Positions 1-8,681 of a stretch of 64,000 nucleotides of DNA are shown here, piece by piece. The notes under the pieces were generated by a model, which saw nothing but the letters and a program-made list of their open reading frames with translations, was not told the origin of the DNA and searched no databases. The stretch spans positions 868,001 to 932,000 of the forward strand of contig NZ_JAEHGC010000001.1 of NCBI RefSeq assembly GCF_016107705.1, read 5' to 3'. The translations under genes and the position numbers were made by a program. The first letter of the stretch is position 1. The number at the start of each line of letters is the position of its first letter. The stretch is from Neobacillus cucumis. GTDB taxonomy: Bacteria; Bacillota; Bacilli; Bacillales_B; DSM-18226.

Positions 1-110
1 ATAGAAAAAATCCCTTTCTGCCCCGGTGCGGTTACAGATAATTGAGGCACTGCATAATAAAGCATTGCTCCGCAAAGTAAAAGGCATAAAAAATATCTGT
101 TTTTCTTCAC
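1..110 (-). CDS. Partial CDS, N-terminus of a small membrane or exported protein
   Basis: Only the first 36 codons lie in the window; the gene continues beyond the left edge. I place a GTG start at 110-108, preceded by a good AAGGGAGG ribosome site at 118-125. An overlapping ATG is followed at once by a stop, so GTG is the usable start. The encoded N-terminus has basic residues (KKNR) and then a hydrophobic stretch, which suggests a membrane anchor or signal peptide. I do not recognise the family. It points the same way as ytkL but is separate from it. The call rests on the ribosome site and the open frame only. Confidence 0.5.
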   Translation of the reverse strand, partial: MKKNRYFLCLLLCGAMLYYAVPQLSVTAPGQKGIFS

Positions 111-190
111 ATTTTTTCCTCCCTTAAAAAACTGCTTGTTTCATTTTTATGCTAGAAGGAAGAAAAAAAGTAGACAAACGCCTTAATTCT

Positions 191-871
191 TTATAATTCT
201 ATAGCTTCTCCTGGCTGTAGAACTTTACCGTTTTGTTCCTCAAGTAGTTCAATAAATTTATTCGGATCCTGTTTAATTGGCGGGAAGGTATTAAAATGAA
301 TCGGCACAACTGTTTTCGCGTTTAATAGTTTGGCAGCATAGGCCGCATCCTCCGCTCCCATCGTAAAATTATCACCGATTGGCAGGAAGGCAATATCAAT
401 TGGATGACGCTCACCGATTAATTTCATATCGGAGAAAAGCCCTGTATCGCCGGCATGGTAAATTGTTTTGCCCTCATTGCTAAACAAAATACCCGTTGGC
501 ATGCCGCAGTATACGATCTCATTGTTAACTGTTGCATAACCTGATCCATGAAAAGCCTGTGTCAGTTTGACTTTTCCAAAGTCAAATTGATAGGCACCGC
601 CTATATTCATCCCATGGGTTTGAACTCCTTGCCAGCTGAGATAAGTGGTTAGATCAGCGTTGGCAACAACAAGGGCACCAGTTCTTTTTGCAATTTCAAC
701 CGTATCGCCGACGTGGTCATTATGACCATGTGTTAAGAGGATAACATCGGGATTTACCTCTTCCACATTTAGATCGGTTAAAGAGTTTCCTCGAATGAAC
801 GGGTCAATTAATATTGTTTTCCCCTCCGTTTGAATTTGGACAATGGAATGGCCATGATAAGAAATTTTCAT
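191..871 (-). CDS. ytkL: Metal-dependent hydrolase, UPF0173 family (YtkL)
   Basis: Metallo-beta-lactamase-fold hydrolase of about 226 residues, the usual length for the UPF0173 family. The metal-binding HxHxDH signature is visible as [10 protein letters not shown], and further conserved histidines occur in FHGSGY, YHAGDTG and [10 protein letters not shown] chose the ATG at 871 over an upstream one because GAGAGGAGT lies seven bases before it and the protein then begins MKISYHGHS, as in relatives. The substrate is not known for the family. It is transcribed away from the M24 peptidase gene, with a 225-bp AT-rich gap between them. Confidence 0.88.
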   Translation of the reverse strand: MKISYHGHSIVQIQTEGKTILIDPFIRGNSLTDLNVEEVNPDVILLTHGHNDHVGDTVEIAKRTGALVVANADLTTYLSWQGVQTHGMNIGGAYQFDFGKVKLTQAFHGSGYATVNNEIVYCGMPTGILFSNEGKTIYHAGDTGLFSDMKLIGERHPIDIAFLPIGDNFTMGAEDAAYAAKLLNAKTVVPIHFNTFPPIKQDPNKFIELLEEQNGKVLQPGEAIEL

Positions 872-1096
872 TGTTTTAACTCCTCTCAAAAAATCATTTT
901 ATAATTACTTCCATGCAAAAATTAGGAATTCCTTCCTCACAAAATAACTTTACCCAAAAGATAACGCTTTTAGCAAAAAAATGAACTATATCATGTCTAA
1001 TTATAAACCTATCGCTACCAAAGTTCAGTTTGTTTACATTTAGCCTTTATATTGATAATCTCAAAGGTGGAAATGATTTTTAGGGGGATATCTAAC

Positions 1097-2194
1097 ATGA
1101 ATCAACGTGTCGAAAAGCTTCAAGCTTGGATGAAAGAAAACGAAATCGAAGTAAGCTTCATCACCTCTTCTGAAAATGTTTTTTATTTAAGCGGATATTT
1201 TACGAATCCGCATGAACGCCTATTGGCTCTCGCTGTTTTTCAACAAGAAGAACCATTTCTTGTTTGTCCGGCCATGGAAGTTCATGATGCGAAACGCTCC
1301 GGATGGGACCATGAAATCATTGGATATAGTGACATCGAAAACCCTTGGGAAATGATTCAAAGTTCTATTCAAAAAAGAATCAGAATTGTATCAAAAACTG
1401 CGATTGAAAAAGAACATATGAATGTGGAACGGTACGAACTACTTTCGAGTCTTTTCCCAAAAGCTGCTTTTATTTCTGCTGAAGAAAAATTACGTATTCT
1501 TCGAATGATTAAGGATGCTAAGGAATTAAAAGTTATCGAGGAGGCTTGTGCGCTCGCAGACTATGCTGTCGAATTCGGCGCAAGTGAAATCAAAGAAGGC
1601 AAAACAGAATTAGATGTTCTTAATGCAGTCGAATATGCATTAAAACAAAAGGGCGTTACCGAAATGTCCTTTGCAACGATGGTTTTAACTGGTGCAAATG
1701 CTGCATCTCCGCACGGCAACCCGGGCTTAACAAAAATTAAAAAAGGCGATTTGGTTTTATTTGACCTTGGTGTTGTCGTTGATCGCTATTGCTCTGATAT
1801 CACTAGAACTGTTGCATACGGAGACATCAATGATAAGCAAAAAGAAATTTATGACACAGTCTTAAAAGCGCAGCTTGCCGCAATTGAGGCAAGCAAGCCT
1901 GGTGTGACAGCAGCAGAGGTTGACCTAACCGCCCGCAGAATTATTGCTGATGCAGGATATGAAGAGTATTTTCCACACCGTTTAGGACATGGACTTGGAA
2001 TTAGTGTTCATGAATATCCTTCCATGACTGAAACAAATCAGTTGATCATCGAAGAAGGCATGGTATACACAATTGAACCAGGAATTTATGTACCTGAGGT
2101 AGCTGGGGTTCGAATTGAGGATGATCTCTTTATTACCGCGGACGGTGCTAAAGTATTAACAAACTTCCCAAAAGAATTACAAATTATTAAATAA
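1097..2194 (+). CDS. M24 family metallopeptidase, Xaa-Pro dipeptidase/aminopeptidase P type
   Basis: Cytosolic peptidase of 365 residues that probably removes residues from peptides with proline at position 2. The N-terminal third is a creatinase-like domain and the rest a pita-bread catalytic domain. All five expected metal ligands are visible: Asp in LFDLG, Asp in SDITRT, His in LGHGLG, Glu in TIEPG and Glu in RIEDD. The start at 1097 is preceded by AGGGGGAT; the longer open frame from 1052 has no ribosome site. Family membership is certain, but the exact specificity (PepQ or YpdF type) cannot be read from sequence. A candidate RNA gene follows on the same strand. Confidence 0.88.
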   Translation: MNQRVEKLQAWMKENEIEVSFITSSENVFYLSGYFTNPHERLLALAVFQQEEPFLVCPAMEVHDAKRSGWDHEIIGYSDIENPWEMIQSSIQKRIRIVSKTAIEKEHMNVERYELLSSLFPKAAFISAEEKLRILRMIKDAKELKVIEEACALADYAVEFGASEIKEGKTELDVLNAVEYALKQKGVTEMSFATMVLTGANAASPHGNPGLTKIKKGDLVLFDLGVVVDRYCSDITRTVAYGDINDKQKEIYDTVLKAQLAAIEASKPGVTAAEVDLTARRIIADAGYEEYFPHRLGHGLGISVHEYPSMTETNQLIIEEGMVYTIEPGIYVPEVAGVRIEDDLFITADGAKVLTNFPKELQIIK

Positions 2195-2214
2195 CCATAT
2201 GGAATTTTTATCTA

Positions 2215-2243
2215 TTGAACAATCGAGTATTCTGCAGTAAAAT
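2215..2243 (+). promoter_or_regulatory. Candidate sigma-A promoter for an intergenic RNA
   Basis: TTGAAC (2215-2220) and TAAAAT (2238-2243) are separated by exactly 17 bases, a good sigma-A match. It sits just after the M24 peptidase stop and is followed by no open reading frame before the terminator at 2454. The predicted start is near 2250. Confidence 0.5.
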
Positions 2244-2249
2244 AATAAT

Positions 2250-2487
2250 ACAAGCTGCATTGTACGTAATGATAATAAAGTTTTAACCTTTAAGCTGTAA
2301 AAGGGAGTTTTAACATTGAAACTGAAATGACATGCCTCTGTCTATAAGACATGGAGGACAGGCAGGAAGGTTTCTGCGAACACCCACTTTGAGGAGTGGT
2401 GGTTTAAAACTTTCTTATATGAATACGGCAATTGCGGCTACATATTAGTAACTAAAAACCAGCTTCGAATTGAAGCTGGTTTTTTTA
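2250..2487 (+). ncRNA. Candidate structured small RNA between the M24 peptidase and ald
   Basis: About 240 bases bounded by a sigma-A-like promoter and a strong terminator, with no credible ORF. Visible pairing: a long-range stem between 2277-2288 and 2401-2413 (12 pairs with one bulge); inside it, a hairpin 2335-2342 with 2348-2357, and a hairpin CCACT/AGTGG at 2384-2399. I do not recognise the family. A 6S-like or species-specific regulatory RNA is possible, and so is a long 3' untranslated region of the peptidase gene. Function unknown; the call is inference from structure. Confidence 0.4.
2454..2487. terminator. Terminator between candidate RNA and ald
   Basis: Perfect stem ACCAGCTTC/GAAGCTGGT with a five-base loop, an A-run on the left and a T-run on the right. 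It can work on both strands, ending the plus-strand transcript and the converging ald message. Confidence 0.9.
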
Positions 2488-2493
2488 TATACC

Positions 2494-3615
2494 TTATGCC
2501 TTTTCCAACAATGTCTTTGTATCTTTAAATTGAAGACCATGTGCTTCTGCCACTGCCTCGTAGGTTACATAGCCGCCAAGTGTATTAATTCCTTTTAACA
2601 ATGCTTCATTTTTAAGGCAAGCCGCTTTATACCCCTTATTCGCTATATCTAATGCATACGGAACCGTTACATTTGTTAAAGCAATGGTGGAAGTGCGCGG
2701 AACAGCCCCTGGCATGTTTGCAACAGCATAATGGACCACCCCATGCTTTACATATGTTGGATTATCATGAGTCGTAATCCGGTCCGTAGTTTCAAAAATA
2801 CCACCCTGATCAATGGCGATATCTACGACAACACTGCCCGGTTTCATTGACTGAATCATTTCTTCCGTAACAAGTTTCGGTGCTTTTGCTCCCGGGATTA
2901 AGACAGCTCCAATTACAAGGTCTGATTCCTTAACAGCTTCCGCAATATTATAATGGTTAGACATTAACGTAGTCACGTCTGAACCAAAAATATCATCCAA
3001 TTGACGAAGCCTGTCGGGATTCAAATCAATAATCGTAACCTTCGCACCTAATCCAATAGCCATTTTGGCTGCATTGGTACCGGCAACCCCGCCACCGATA
3101 ATTGTCACATTTCCTCGATGAACCCCCGGTACTCCGGAAAGCAATATTCCTTTACCACCATGAACCTTTTCAAGGAACTGAGCACCAATTTGTGCTGCCA
3201 TTCTACCAGCTACTTCACTCATAGGAGTCAATAATGGCAAACTTCTATTTGCCAGCTGCACAGTTTCATAGGCAATTCCAATCACCTTTTTATCGATGAG
3301 AGCTTTTGTTAATTCCGGTTCCGGGGCTAAATGTAAATATGTAAATAGTATTAGCCCTTCACGAAAATAGGAGTATTCACTTGGGAGTGGTTCCTTCACC
3401 TTCATAACCATTTCCATCGACCAAGCTTCTTTAGCCGATTCTACTATCTTTGCCCCAGCTGAGGCATAATCTTCATCGGAAAAACCAGACCCATGCCCCG
3501 CTTCTTTTTCGATATATACTTCATGACCAAATTTTAATAGGTTTACTACCCCTGCAGGTGTCATTGCAACACGATTTTCGTTATTTTTTATCTCTTTAGG
3601 TACCCCAATCCGCAT
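2494..3615 (-). CDS. ald: Alanine dehydrogenase
   Basis: Interconverts L-alanine and pyruvate plus ammonia with NAD; in Bacillus it is needed for alanine use and efficient sporulation. The 373-residue length matches the family. The Rossmann motif is visible as [14 protein letters not shown] near residue 173. The catalytic lysine lies in MKVKEPL, the histidine in [10 protein letters not shown] and the aspartate in VDIAIDQGG. The start [10 protein letters not shown] follows a TGGAGGTAAGG ribosome site. It is a single-gene unit with its own promoter and terminator. Confidence 0.97.
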   Translation of the reverse strand: MRIGVPKEIKNNENRVAMTPAGVVNLLKFGHEVYIEKEAGHGSGFSDEDYASAGAKIVESAKEAWSMEMVMKVKEPLPSEYSYFREGLILFTYLHLAPEPELTKALIDKKVIGIAYETVQLANRSLPLLTPMSEVAGRMAAQIGAQFLEKVHGGKGILLSGVPGVHRGNVTIIGGGVAGTNAAKMAIGLGAKVTIIDLNPDRLRQLDDIFGSDVTTLMSNHYNIAEAVKESDLVIGAVLIPGAKAPKLVTEEMIQSMKPGSVVVDIAIDQGGIFETTDRITTHDNPTYVKHGVVHYAVANMPGAVPRTSTIALTNVTVPYALDIANKGYKAACLKNEALLKGINTLGGYVTYEAVAEAHGLQFKDTKTLLEKA

Positions 3616-3650
3616 ATCCTTACCTCCATTTTAAATCATCCATATTTACT

Positions 3651-3682
3651 ATTATATCCACCCATAAGCTTAATAATGTCAA
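3651..3682 (-). promoter_or_regulatory. ald promoter candidate with a long spacer
   Basis: On the minus strand TTGACA (3682-3677) and TATAAT (3656-3651) are both consensus but 20 bases apart, three more than ideal. Such over-long spacing often goes with activator dependence. In B. subtilis ald needs the activator AdeR; its use here is inference. Confidence 0.5.
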
Positions 3683-3732
3683 AGCCCGTTATGAATATAG
3701 ATTGCATTGATTGATTGAAAATAGAAAAAAAA

Positions 3733-3766
3733 CAAAAAAAGACTGCCCTCATGCGGACAGCCTTTC
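3733..3766 (-). terminator. Terminator of the small gene at 3775-3924
   Basis: Minus-strand hairpin GGCTGTCC/GGGCAGTC with a six-base loop, followed by a run of seven T. It lies just after the stop codon. Confidence 0.75.
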
Positions 3767-3774
3767 TTCCCTGC

Positions 3775-3924
3775 CTAACCTTCTGTACTGCTGCTTTCAG
3801 TCTGCTCGGTTCCCTCTCCGATAAATCCGCTATTATACGAATTCAAGATTTGCTCGCTTACCTCATTTGTCCCCTGTTCATCAAACTCAAAAATATTTTG
3901 CTTATTCGGATTACGCTTGCTCAT
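3775..3924 (-). CDS. Small hydrophilic protein of unknown function (49 residues)
   Basis: Translation from the ATG at 3924 gives a 49-residue, highly polar protein rich in Asn, Gln, Glu and Ser, beginning MSKRNPNKQN. An AAGGGGG ribosome site precedes the start and a terminator follows the stop, so the unit looks like a real small gene. There is no membrane segment and no cysteine. The composition resembles minor small acid-soluble spore proteins, but I cannot match it to a named SASP. It is transcribed divergently from the universal stress protein gene. Confidence 0.6.
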   Translation of the reverse strand: MSKRNPNKQNIFEFDEQGTNEVSEQILNSYNSGFIGEGTEQTESSSTEG

Positions 3925-4027
3925 GCGCCTGCCCCCTTCAATAATTAATACCTCATTATTGTTCGAAAAATTGGCACATCTATGCATTTCCAATTGTTGT
4001 ATAATTTAAGTAAGGAGATGATGAATC

Positions 4028-4477
4028 ATGGGACTTAAATATCAAAATATTTTGGTCGCTATTGATGGTTCAAAAGAAGCAGAATGGGCTTTTAAAAAAG
4101 GGATTGAAATCGCTAAGCGAAACAATTCCAGCCTTCTCTTAACTCATGTCATCGACACAAGAACCTTTGCAATGGTTGAAGCCTATGATCGATCTATAGC
4201 TGAAAAAGCTGACGCTTTGGCAACTGAACTACTTCAGGAATACCAAAAGATTGCTTTAGATGCAGGTGTTATTAAGGTTGATTATGTAATTGAGTTCGGT
4301 TCACCTAAATTAATTATTCCAAAAGAGATTGCAAAAAAACACAAAGTAGACTTAATCATTTGCGGTGCTACAGGTATGAATGCAGTAGAACGTTTCTTTA
4401 TCGGAAGTGTCTCTGAACATATTACCCGCTATGCTCCATGTGATGTCCTAGTTGTCCGTACTGAAAAGGATTCCTAA
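4028..4477 (+). CDS. Universal stress protein, UspA family
   Basis: Cytosolic UspA-fold protein of 149 residues. The ATP-binding type of nucleotide motif is visible near residues 117-133 as GATGMNAVERFFIGSVS, matching G-x2-G-x9-G(S/T). The N-terminus ILVAIDGSKEAEWA is typical. Such proteins bind ATP and help survival under starvation or stress; no specific role can be assigned. Start chosen from AAGGAGATG just upstream. It appears monocistronic. Confidence 0.9.
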   Translation: MGLKYQNILVAIDGSKEAEWAFKKGIEIAKRNNSSLLLTHVIDTRTFAMVEAYDRSIAEKADALATELLQEYQKIALDAGVIKVDYVIEFGSPKLIIPKEIAKKHKVDLIICGATGMNAVERFFIGSVSEHITRYAPCDVLVVRTEKDS

Positions 4478-4598
4478 TATAAAAACCCACACTTTGTAGG
4501 TTTTGTTTACATTTATATTTTTAGATTAATAGTTTTCCAGTGAAAGCTCTGATGATGTGTAGTAAAATAAAAAAAACTATACATGTGGAGGCAAATGT

Positions 4599-4913
4599 AT
4601 GGAAGAATATTTTTCTTTCGATCAACGGCTGGGAATTCAACTCCCTGACATTCAACTAGATTGGGAACAACATTCCCGCCAGACCCAGTCTGCCATCTTG
4701 TTCTATTGGGAGCAAATTCGCGGGACCATTCCTGATAGAATTGCAGAACTTGAACATACAATTAATCAAAAACAAGCACAACTTTCAGATGAAAGCGACT
4801 TCCCTCGTTCCTGTGAACTAAACAGTGAAATCGCAGATCTTGCTTCCATTATCAATGATTTATGGATATGGTATCGCGCGAACCAAACTGTTTCAGTAAA
4901 AATGCACCATTAG
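4599..4913 (+). CDS. Conserved-looking hypothetical protein, 104 residues
   Basis: Small acidic cytosolic protein starting MEEYFSFDQR with a GTGGAGGC ribosome site nine bases upstream. Residues about 45-85 are predicted to form a helical or coiled-coil segment (IAELEHTINQKQAQL and following), and the C-terminus has the Trp-rich LWIWYRANQ. There is no signal peptide and no catalytic motif I recognise. A strong bidirectional terminator follows immediately, which supports it as a real gene. Confidence 0.7.
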   Translation: MEEYFSFDQRLGIQLPDIQLDWEQHSRQTQSAILFYWEQIRGTIPDRIAELEHTINQKQAQLSDESDFPRSCELNSEIADLASIINDLWIWYRANQTVSVKMHH

Positions 4914-4942
4914 AAAAGGCTCCCACTTTTGGGAGCCTTTTT
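4914..4942. terminator. Bidirectional terminator between hypothetical gene and moaB
   Basis: AAAAGGCTCCC/GGGAGCCTTTTT hairpin with a short loop, symmetrical A and T runs; serves both converging genes. Confidence 0.88.
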
Positions 4943-5456
4943 ATTTCAAGTCCTTTTTCAATTCTCTTACCACATGGCCTATTTCGGGAAGAATGAGTTT
5001 TTCCATCGCGAGCTTTACGGCACCTGAAGAGCCAGGGGTAGAAAAAACGGCTTTATCTTTCACAACCCCGGCAATGGCTCGTGAAAGTATGGCTGCAGAT
5101 CCTATATCCTCCTGGTAGCTTACCATTCTAAACAATTCTCCAAACCCAACAATCTCTTTTTCAATTAGCTCCTGGACAGTCTCAATCGTCACATCCCTTT
5201 TGGCAATTCCTGTGCCTCCATTAGTGAGAATAATCTCGATATCCTCTCGTTCACAGCCCTTTAAGATTTCTTCTTGAATAGGGGCCTTTTCATCTTTTAC
5301 TATACAATAATCAAGGACCTTATGACCTGCTTGCTCTAGAAGGTCAATCATCAATCTCCCGCTTTTATCACTTTCTTCATTTCGCGTATCACTAACCGTA
5401 ATTACTTTACAATGAACGGTTTTCGGCGCTTCTTTTTTATGCTCTTTCGTACTCAT
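4941..5456 (-). CDS. moaB: Molybdenum cofactor biosynthesis protein MoaB/Mog family
   Basis: Binds molybdopterin and activates it by adenylylation in molybdenum cofactor synthesis. The 171-residue length and the family motif TNGGTGIAKRDVT near residue 80 are clear, followed by SSGAVKLA near the C-terminus. The start codon lies inside the end of the upstream EcsC-type gene (20-base overlap), so the two are translationally coupled. No other Moco genes are in the window; in B. subtilis moaB also stands apart from the moa cluster. Confidence 0.92.
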   Translation of the reverse strand: MSTKEHKKEAPKTVHCKVITVSDTRNEESDKSGRLMIDLLEQAGHKVLDYCIVKDEKAPIQEEILKGCEREDIEIILTNGGTGIAKRDVTIETVQELIEKEIVGFGELFRMVSYQEDIGSAAILSRAIAGVVKDKAVFSTPGSSGAVKLAMEKLILPEIGHVVRELKKDLK

Positions 5457-6294
5457 CCGGATACACCTCTTTTTCTTTTAAATAACGAAGCTGATAATAT
5501 TTGTGGGCAACTTCCGTAACTTTCCTTGTTAACTGATAATTTGCCCCTGCCCCAATCGCCATGCTGACAAGCGGAATACCCTGAATCAATTTTTTTCGAA
5601 ATAAAGCAATGACCATTGCCTTTAACAGCTGTTGGACAGGCTGCTCCAGCCAGGTAATATCCGTTATTTCTTCATTCCCTTGATAAAAATAAAAATCATC
5701 GTTTCCGTCTAATTCATTCATGAGCGCCGCCCATCCATCCTTCTGAATTCTAGGAGGGAGTGTAGCAGTATGAAAAACCTTCAGTGAAGTCATCATTTCA
5801 AAAGGAGTATTGACCTCAAATCCATAAGTCATAGCAATTAATTGCACAGCTCGTAAATTAATCACGGCCATTGCCGGAATATCCATTCCTAAAAGCAAGG
5901 TACCACCTGTTCCCGAGATTCCCCCTTGCGCCAAGGAATACAGCCGATGCTTGGCAATTTGCTGCTGGGCTATGTATTGCAATTGGTTGATATCTAATTT
6001 TTTTAGATCATCTATTTTTTCTAACTCCTTGTAAAAAATCCTTCCGGAAGAAAGAATTCGTTCCTTCGCATCCATCTGAAGCTGGGAACCCTGAATCATG
6101 CCATGTAAATGAAACAACCAGTTGTCGACTAATAGAAAAAAACTTTTTTGAACTGTTTTGGGTAAAAGTAAAAAGGAACGCTCTAAGTATTTTTCATAGG
6201 TCAATTGAAAGTCATTTGCTTCATAGCTGAATAAATGATTTTCCCATTCCCTTATTTCCTTCAAGACGTTTTTTTCCCTGTCTGAGAGCGGCAT
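5437..6294 (-). CDS. EcsC family protein
   Basis: Protein of 285 residues with the EcsC-domain pattern: a GISGTGGTLLLGMDIPA segment around the middle, followed by LRAVQLIAMTYG, and a glycine-rich C-terminal hydrophobic stretch (IGAGANYQLTRKV). The founding protein EcsC is encoded with an ABC transporter, but its function is unresolved. I chose the ATG at 6294 because GGAGGAG lies eight bases upstream; the open frame from 6345 has no such site. It overlaps moaB, so it heads a two-gene operon. Confidence 0.82.
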   Translation of the reverse strand: MPLSDREKNVLKEIREWENHLFSYEANDFQLTYEKYLERSFLLLPKTVQKSFFLLVDNWLFHLHGMIQGSQLQMDAKERILSSGRIFYKELEKIDDLKKLDINQLQYIAQQQIAKHRLYSLAQGGISGTGGTLLLGMDIPAMAVINLRAVQLIAMTYGFEVNTPFEMMTSLKVFHTATLPPRIQKDGWAALMNELDGNDDFYFYQGNEEITDITWLEQPVQQLLKAMVIALFRKKLIQGIPLVSMAIGAGANYQLTRKVTEVAHKYYQLRYLKEKEVYPDEYERA

Positions 6295-6355
6295 GAAAAC
6301 ACTCCTCCTGCTTCCAATTCTTTCTTTAAGTATAGCATAAAGCAACGGATGGATT

Positions 6356-6392
6356 AAAAAAAGGCAAAATCCCTTTAGAGACTTTGCCTTTT
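6356..6392 (-). terminator. ackA terminator
   Basis: Minus-strand GGCAAAGTC...GATTTTGCC stem followed by a long T-run, just after the ackA stop. Confidence 0.82.
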
Positions 6393-6395
6393 GTA

Positions 6396-7589
6396 TTAAA
6401 TCCTATCTGTCAAACGAACAACGTCCCGGGCAATCATTACTTCTTCATTTGTCGGGATGATTATTACCTTAACAGGTGAGTGAGGATAATTAATGAAAGT
6501 TTCTTCCCCTCTAACCTTATTAAGGGAAGGATCCCAATAAACTCCCATGAATTCTAACCCTTTAAGAACATTTTCTCTAATCACATCGCTGTTTTCACCG
6601 ATTCCCGCAGTAAAAATAATCGCATCTACACCATACATACGGGAAGCATAGGAACCAATGTATTTATGAATTCTGTTTGCGAATACATCTAATGCAAGCT
6701 TTGCCCGGGCATTTCCTTGTTTCGCTTGAATTTCAATATCCCTTAGGTCACTTGAAAAACCGGAAACAGCCAGCATTCCACTCTTTTTATTTAAAATATC
6801 AAGAACTTCTTCAGCTGTTTTATTCGTTTTTTCCATAATATATGGGATCAACGCCGGGTCAATATTTCCTGAACGAGTTCCCATTGTAACCCCTGCAAGT
6901 GGTGTAAAGCCCATTGAGGTGTCAATCGATTTTCCGCCTTCGATGGCAGCAATACTTGCTCCATTTCCTAAGTGGCAGGAAATAAGACGGAGCTGCTCAA
7001 TCGGACGGCCTAATAGCTCGGCAGCCCGCTGTGAAACATACTTATGTGATGTCCCATGGAAACCGTATTTCCGAATTCCATAATTTTTATAATATTCATA
7101 TGGAAGGCTGTATAAGAATGAGCTTTCCGGCATGGTTTGATGGAACGCTGTGTCAAATACAGCAACTGCCGGAACATTCGGCAATACTCCCTGAAATGCT
7201 TGAATTCCCGTAATATTTGCCGGGTTATGCAGTGGCGCTAATTCCGATAGTTCCTCAATTTTTGCCAATACTTCATCGGTAATAAGAACAGAATCATTAA
7301 AGGCTTCTCCACCATGCACTACACGATGTCCGATTCCTTCAATTTCATCCAGTGATTCAATAATTCCGAGCGTTGTTAGTTTATCTAACAGCATTTTAAC
7401 GGCCACATCATGATTTGGAATATCAATGATTTCTTGAATTTTTTCACCATGTGCAGTGATATTAAAAATAGAATCTTTTAATCCGATTCTCTCAATTAAC
7501 CCTTTTGTAATAACATTCTCACTTGGCATTTCAAATAATTGAAACTTTAAGGATGAACTGCCGGCATTGATTGCAATAATTTTAGACAT
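6396..7589 (-). CDS. ackA: Acetate kinase
   Basis: Converts acetyl phosphate and ADP to acetate and ATP in overflow metabolism. The product is 397 residues. Hallmarks are the N-terminal [10 protein letters not shown] phosphate-binding motif, [10 protein letters not shown] near residue 180 and RSGNIDP near 240. The ATG at 7589 has AAGGAG seven bases upstream; the open frame continues 32 codons further but lacks a ribosome site. The upstream region holds a promoter and a CcpA operator arranged as for activation. AcsA and AcuABC, encoded 30 kb away, handle acetate in the opposite direction. Confidence 0.97.
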   Translation of the reverse strand: MSKIIAINAGSSSLKFQLFEMPSENVITKGLIERIGLKDSIFNITAHGEKIQEIIDIPNHDVAVKMLLDKLTTLGIIESLDEIEGIGHRVVHGGEAFNDSVLITDEVLAKIEELSELAPLHNPANITGIQAFQGVLPNVPAVAVFDTAFHQTMPESSFLYSLPYEYYKNYGIRKYGFHGTSHKYVSQRAAELLGRPIEQLRLISCHLGNGASIAAIEGGKSIDTSMGFTPLAGVTMGTRSGNIDPALIPYIMEKTNKTAEEVLDILNKKSGMLAVSGFSSDLRDIEIQAKQGNARAKLALDVFANRIHKYIGSYASRMYGVDAIIFTAGIGENSDVIRENVLKGLEFMGVYWDPSLNKVRGEETFINYPHSPVKVIIIPTNEEVMIARDVVRLTDRI

Positions 7590-7691
7590 TTTGCTACAGC
7601 TCCTTTTATATAAAAACATCGGTTTTAAAGGACTCTTTTTGCACATCTTTAGCCTTAGAAAACCGAAATTGAATATATCTCTCAATTACTC

Positions 7692-7720
7692 ATTTAAACA
7701 CTCGATTTGTCACATTTCAA
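7692..7720 (-). promoter_or_regulatory. ackA sigma-A promoter candidate
   Basis: Minus-strand TTGAAA (7720-7715) and TTAAAT (7697-7692) with a 17-base spacer. It predicts a start near 7685 and a leader of about 95 bases before the ackA ATG. Confidence 0.55.
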
Positions 7721-7733
7721 GGAGTAATTTACG

Positions 7734-7747
7734 TGTCAGCGGTTACA
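7734..7747 (-). promoter_or_regulatory. cre site (CcpA operator) upstream of ackA
   Basis: Minus-strand TGTAACCGCTGACA matches the cre consensus TGNAANCGNWNNCA at every specified position. Its centre is about 56 bases upstream of the predicted start. In B. subtilis CcpA activates ackA from a similar position. The regulator gene ccpA is at 40928-41917. Confidence 0.8.
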
Positions 7748-7909
7748 TCTAAAATATAATTTTATTCAAATTTTTTGTACTATTAGTAAAAAACAAAAAA
7801 TCAATAATTCATCGGTTTAGATTGTTTAGAAAGGGGATTTTTCTTAGCAATTTTTTACTTTGTCAAATCTAATATATTAATTTTCATGACCATCTCTTTA
7901 AAAGGTCCT

Positions 7910-8036
7910 GTTGATTTCCTCTCCGGTCACTCGCTTTCCGCGGGGAGGTCCTGGAGCCTCCTCGGCGCTTACGCCTGTGGGGTCTCCAGTGACCTCTCTA
8001 TCCCGCAGGAGTCGAGTGCCCTCCGCTCCAATCAAC
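7910..8036 (-). repeat. GC-rich GTTGAT...ATCAAC repeat, copy 1
   Basis: About 127 bp, far richer in G+C than its surroundings, bounded by GTTGAT and ATCAAC. Internal landmarks shared with the other copies are GACTCCTGCGGGA, GCCGAGGAGGCTCC and CGCGGAAAGCGA (seen here as reverse complements). Minus orientation. Confidence 0.88.
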
Positions 8037-8059
8037 AGGCGTGCAAAACAAAGTATTAC

Positions 8060-8210
8060 AACACACTTTTTCAAACCTTGTTAACTGTATTGAAATTCTA
8101 TATATTTCGGCAGGCTGCAGTTATAACCTGCTCATCCTTTTTGTCCAGCCCCGTAACCGGCAATAGGGTAGACCACGCAGAGCTCTTTCCAGTCTGCGAA
8201 GCTTCTCTCA
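8060..8210 (-). pseudogene. IS1182-family transposase, C-terminal relic
   Basis: Minus-strand translation gives ERSFADWKEL, then after a frameshift LPYCRLRG and, in another frame, DKKDEQVITAACRNI. From memory this matches the conserved end of IS1182-type transposases (ERSFADAKELHG...YARFRGL...EQ..LTAACQNM). Several frameshifts and stops show it is dead. Confidence 0.55.
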
Positions 8211-8416
8211 ATTTTTTCTATATAAATTTATAACTTATTATTCCAGATTTACTTTTTAAAGAATATAGACAAAAACCAAAAGCAAAGAAGGTAGTCATCT
8301 GGGTCTTATCCATCAATAGAAACAAATTCATTCACTTTGGCGAAACTCTTTGGCCTAACTTAAATTCACCACTTATTTTAAATATTTATGGAGTTGAAAA
8401 TTTTTTAAATGCACCT

Positions 8417-8546
8417 GTTGATTGGAGCGGAAGGCGCGAAGACTCCTGCGGGAGTACGGGGCAGGGGAGACCACGCAGGCGCCAAAGCGCCGAGGAGGCT
8501 CCCCGGCACGCCCGCGGAAAGCGAAGCGCCTAGAGCGGAAATCAAC
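8417..8546 (+). repeat. GC-rich GTTGAT...ATCAAC repeat, copy 2
   Basis: About 130 bp, plus orientation, inverted relative to copy 1. It starts GTTGATTGGAGCGGAAGG and ends GAGCGGAAATCAAC. The near-terminal (G)GAGCGGAA motif is a direct repeat inside the inverted GTTGAT ends. Confidence 0.9.
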
Positions 8547-8654
8547 AGACTTGTTGCAGAGACCAAACTCTAAAAATATATAATGAATTAAAGTGGTGAA
8601 TTATTTAAGAGGTCAAATAAAATAAAAGGCTATCGAAAGATTTTCGACAGCCTG

Positions 8655-8681
8655 ACAAAAAACCGATATTTTATCGGTTTT
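8655..8681 (-). terminator. ytxK terminator overlapping its stop codon
   Basis: Minus-strand ACCGATA/TATCGGT hairpin followed by T6. The TAA of ytxK is inside the hairpin. A second hairpin, GGCTGTCG...CGATAGCC with a T-rich tail, follows at once and belongs to the end of the decayed IS. Confidence 0.8.

Larger units (their letters stand above)
7820..8658 (-). mobile_element. Decayed IS1182-type insertion element, copy 1
   Basis: An 840-bp block bounded by GATTGT at the left and CTGACAA at the right, the right end forming an AGGCTATCG/CGACAGCC hairpin. It contains a transposase C-terminal relic on the minus strand and two GC-rich repeats in inverted orientation. A second copy at 16777-17769 has the same left edge (GAAAGGG-ATTTTTCT-CAATTTTTTA), the same right edge and the same repeat placement. 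This shared architecture is why I treat it as one element. It sits between ackA and ytxK, beside the ytxK terminator. Confidence 0.65.

Noticed and set aside
20..190. ytkL terminator
   Set aside because: No convincing hairpin followed by a T-run is visible after the ytkL stop.
960..985. cre-like sequence between ytkL and the M24 peptidase gene
   Set aside because: About 10 of 14 positions match; not above background.
3715..3948. Plus-strand 77-codon open frame antisense to the small gene at 3775-3924
   Set aside because: No ribosome site, and the minus-strand gene has both a ribosome site and a terminator.
7886..8233. Plus-strand 115-codon open frame between ackA and ytxK
   Set aside because: It consists of the GC-rich repeat plus the antisense of a transposase relic; the same frame recurs in copy 3 of the repeat.
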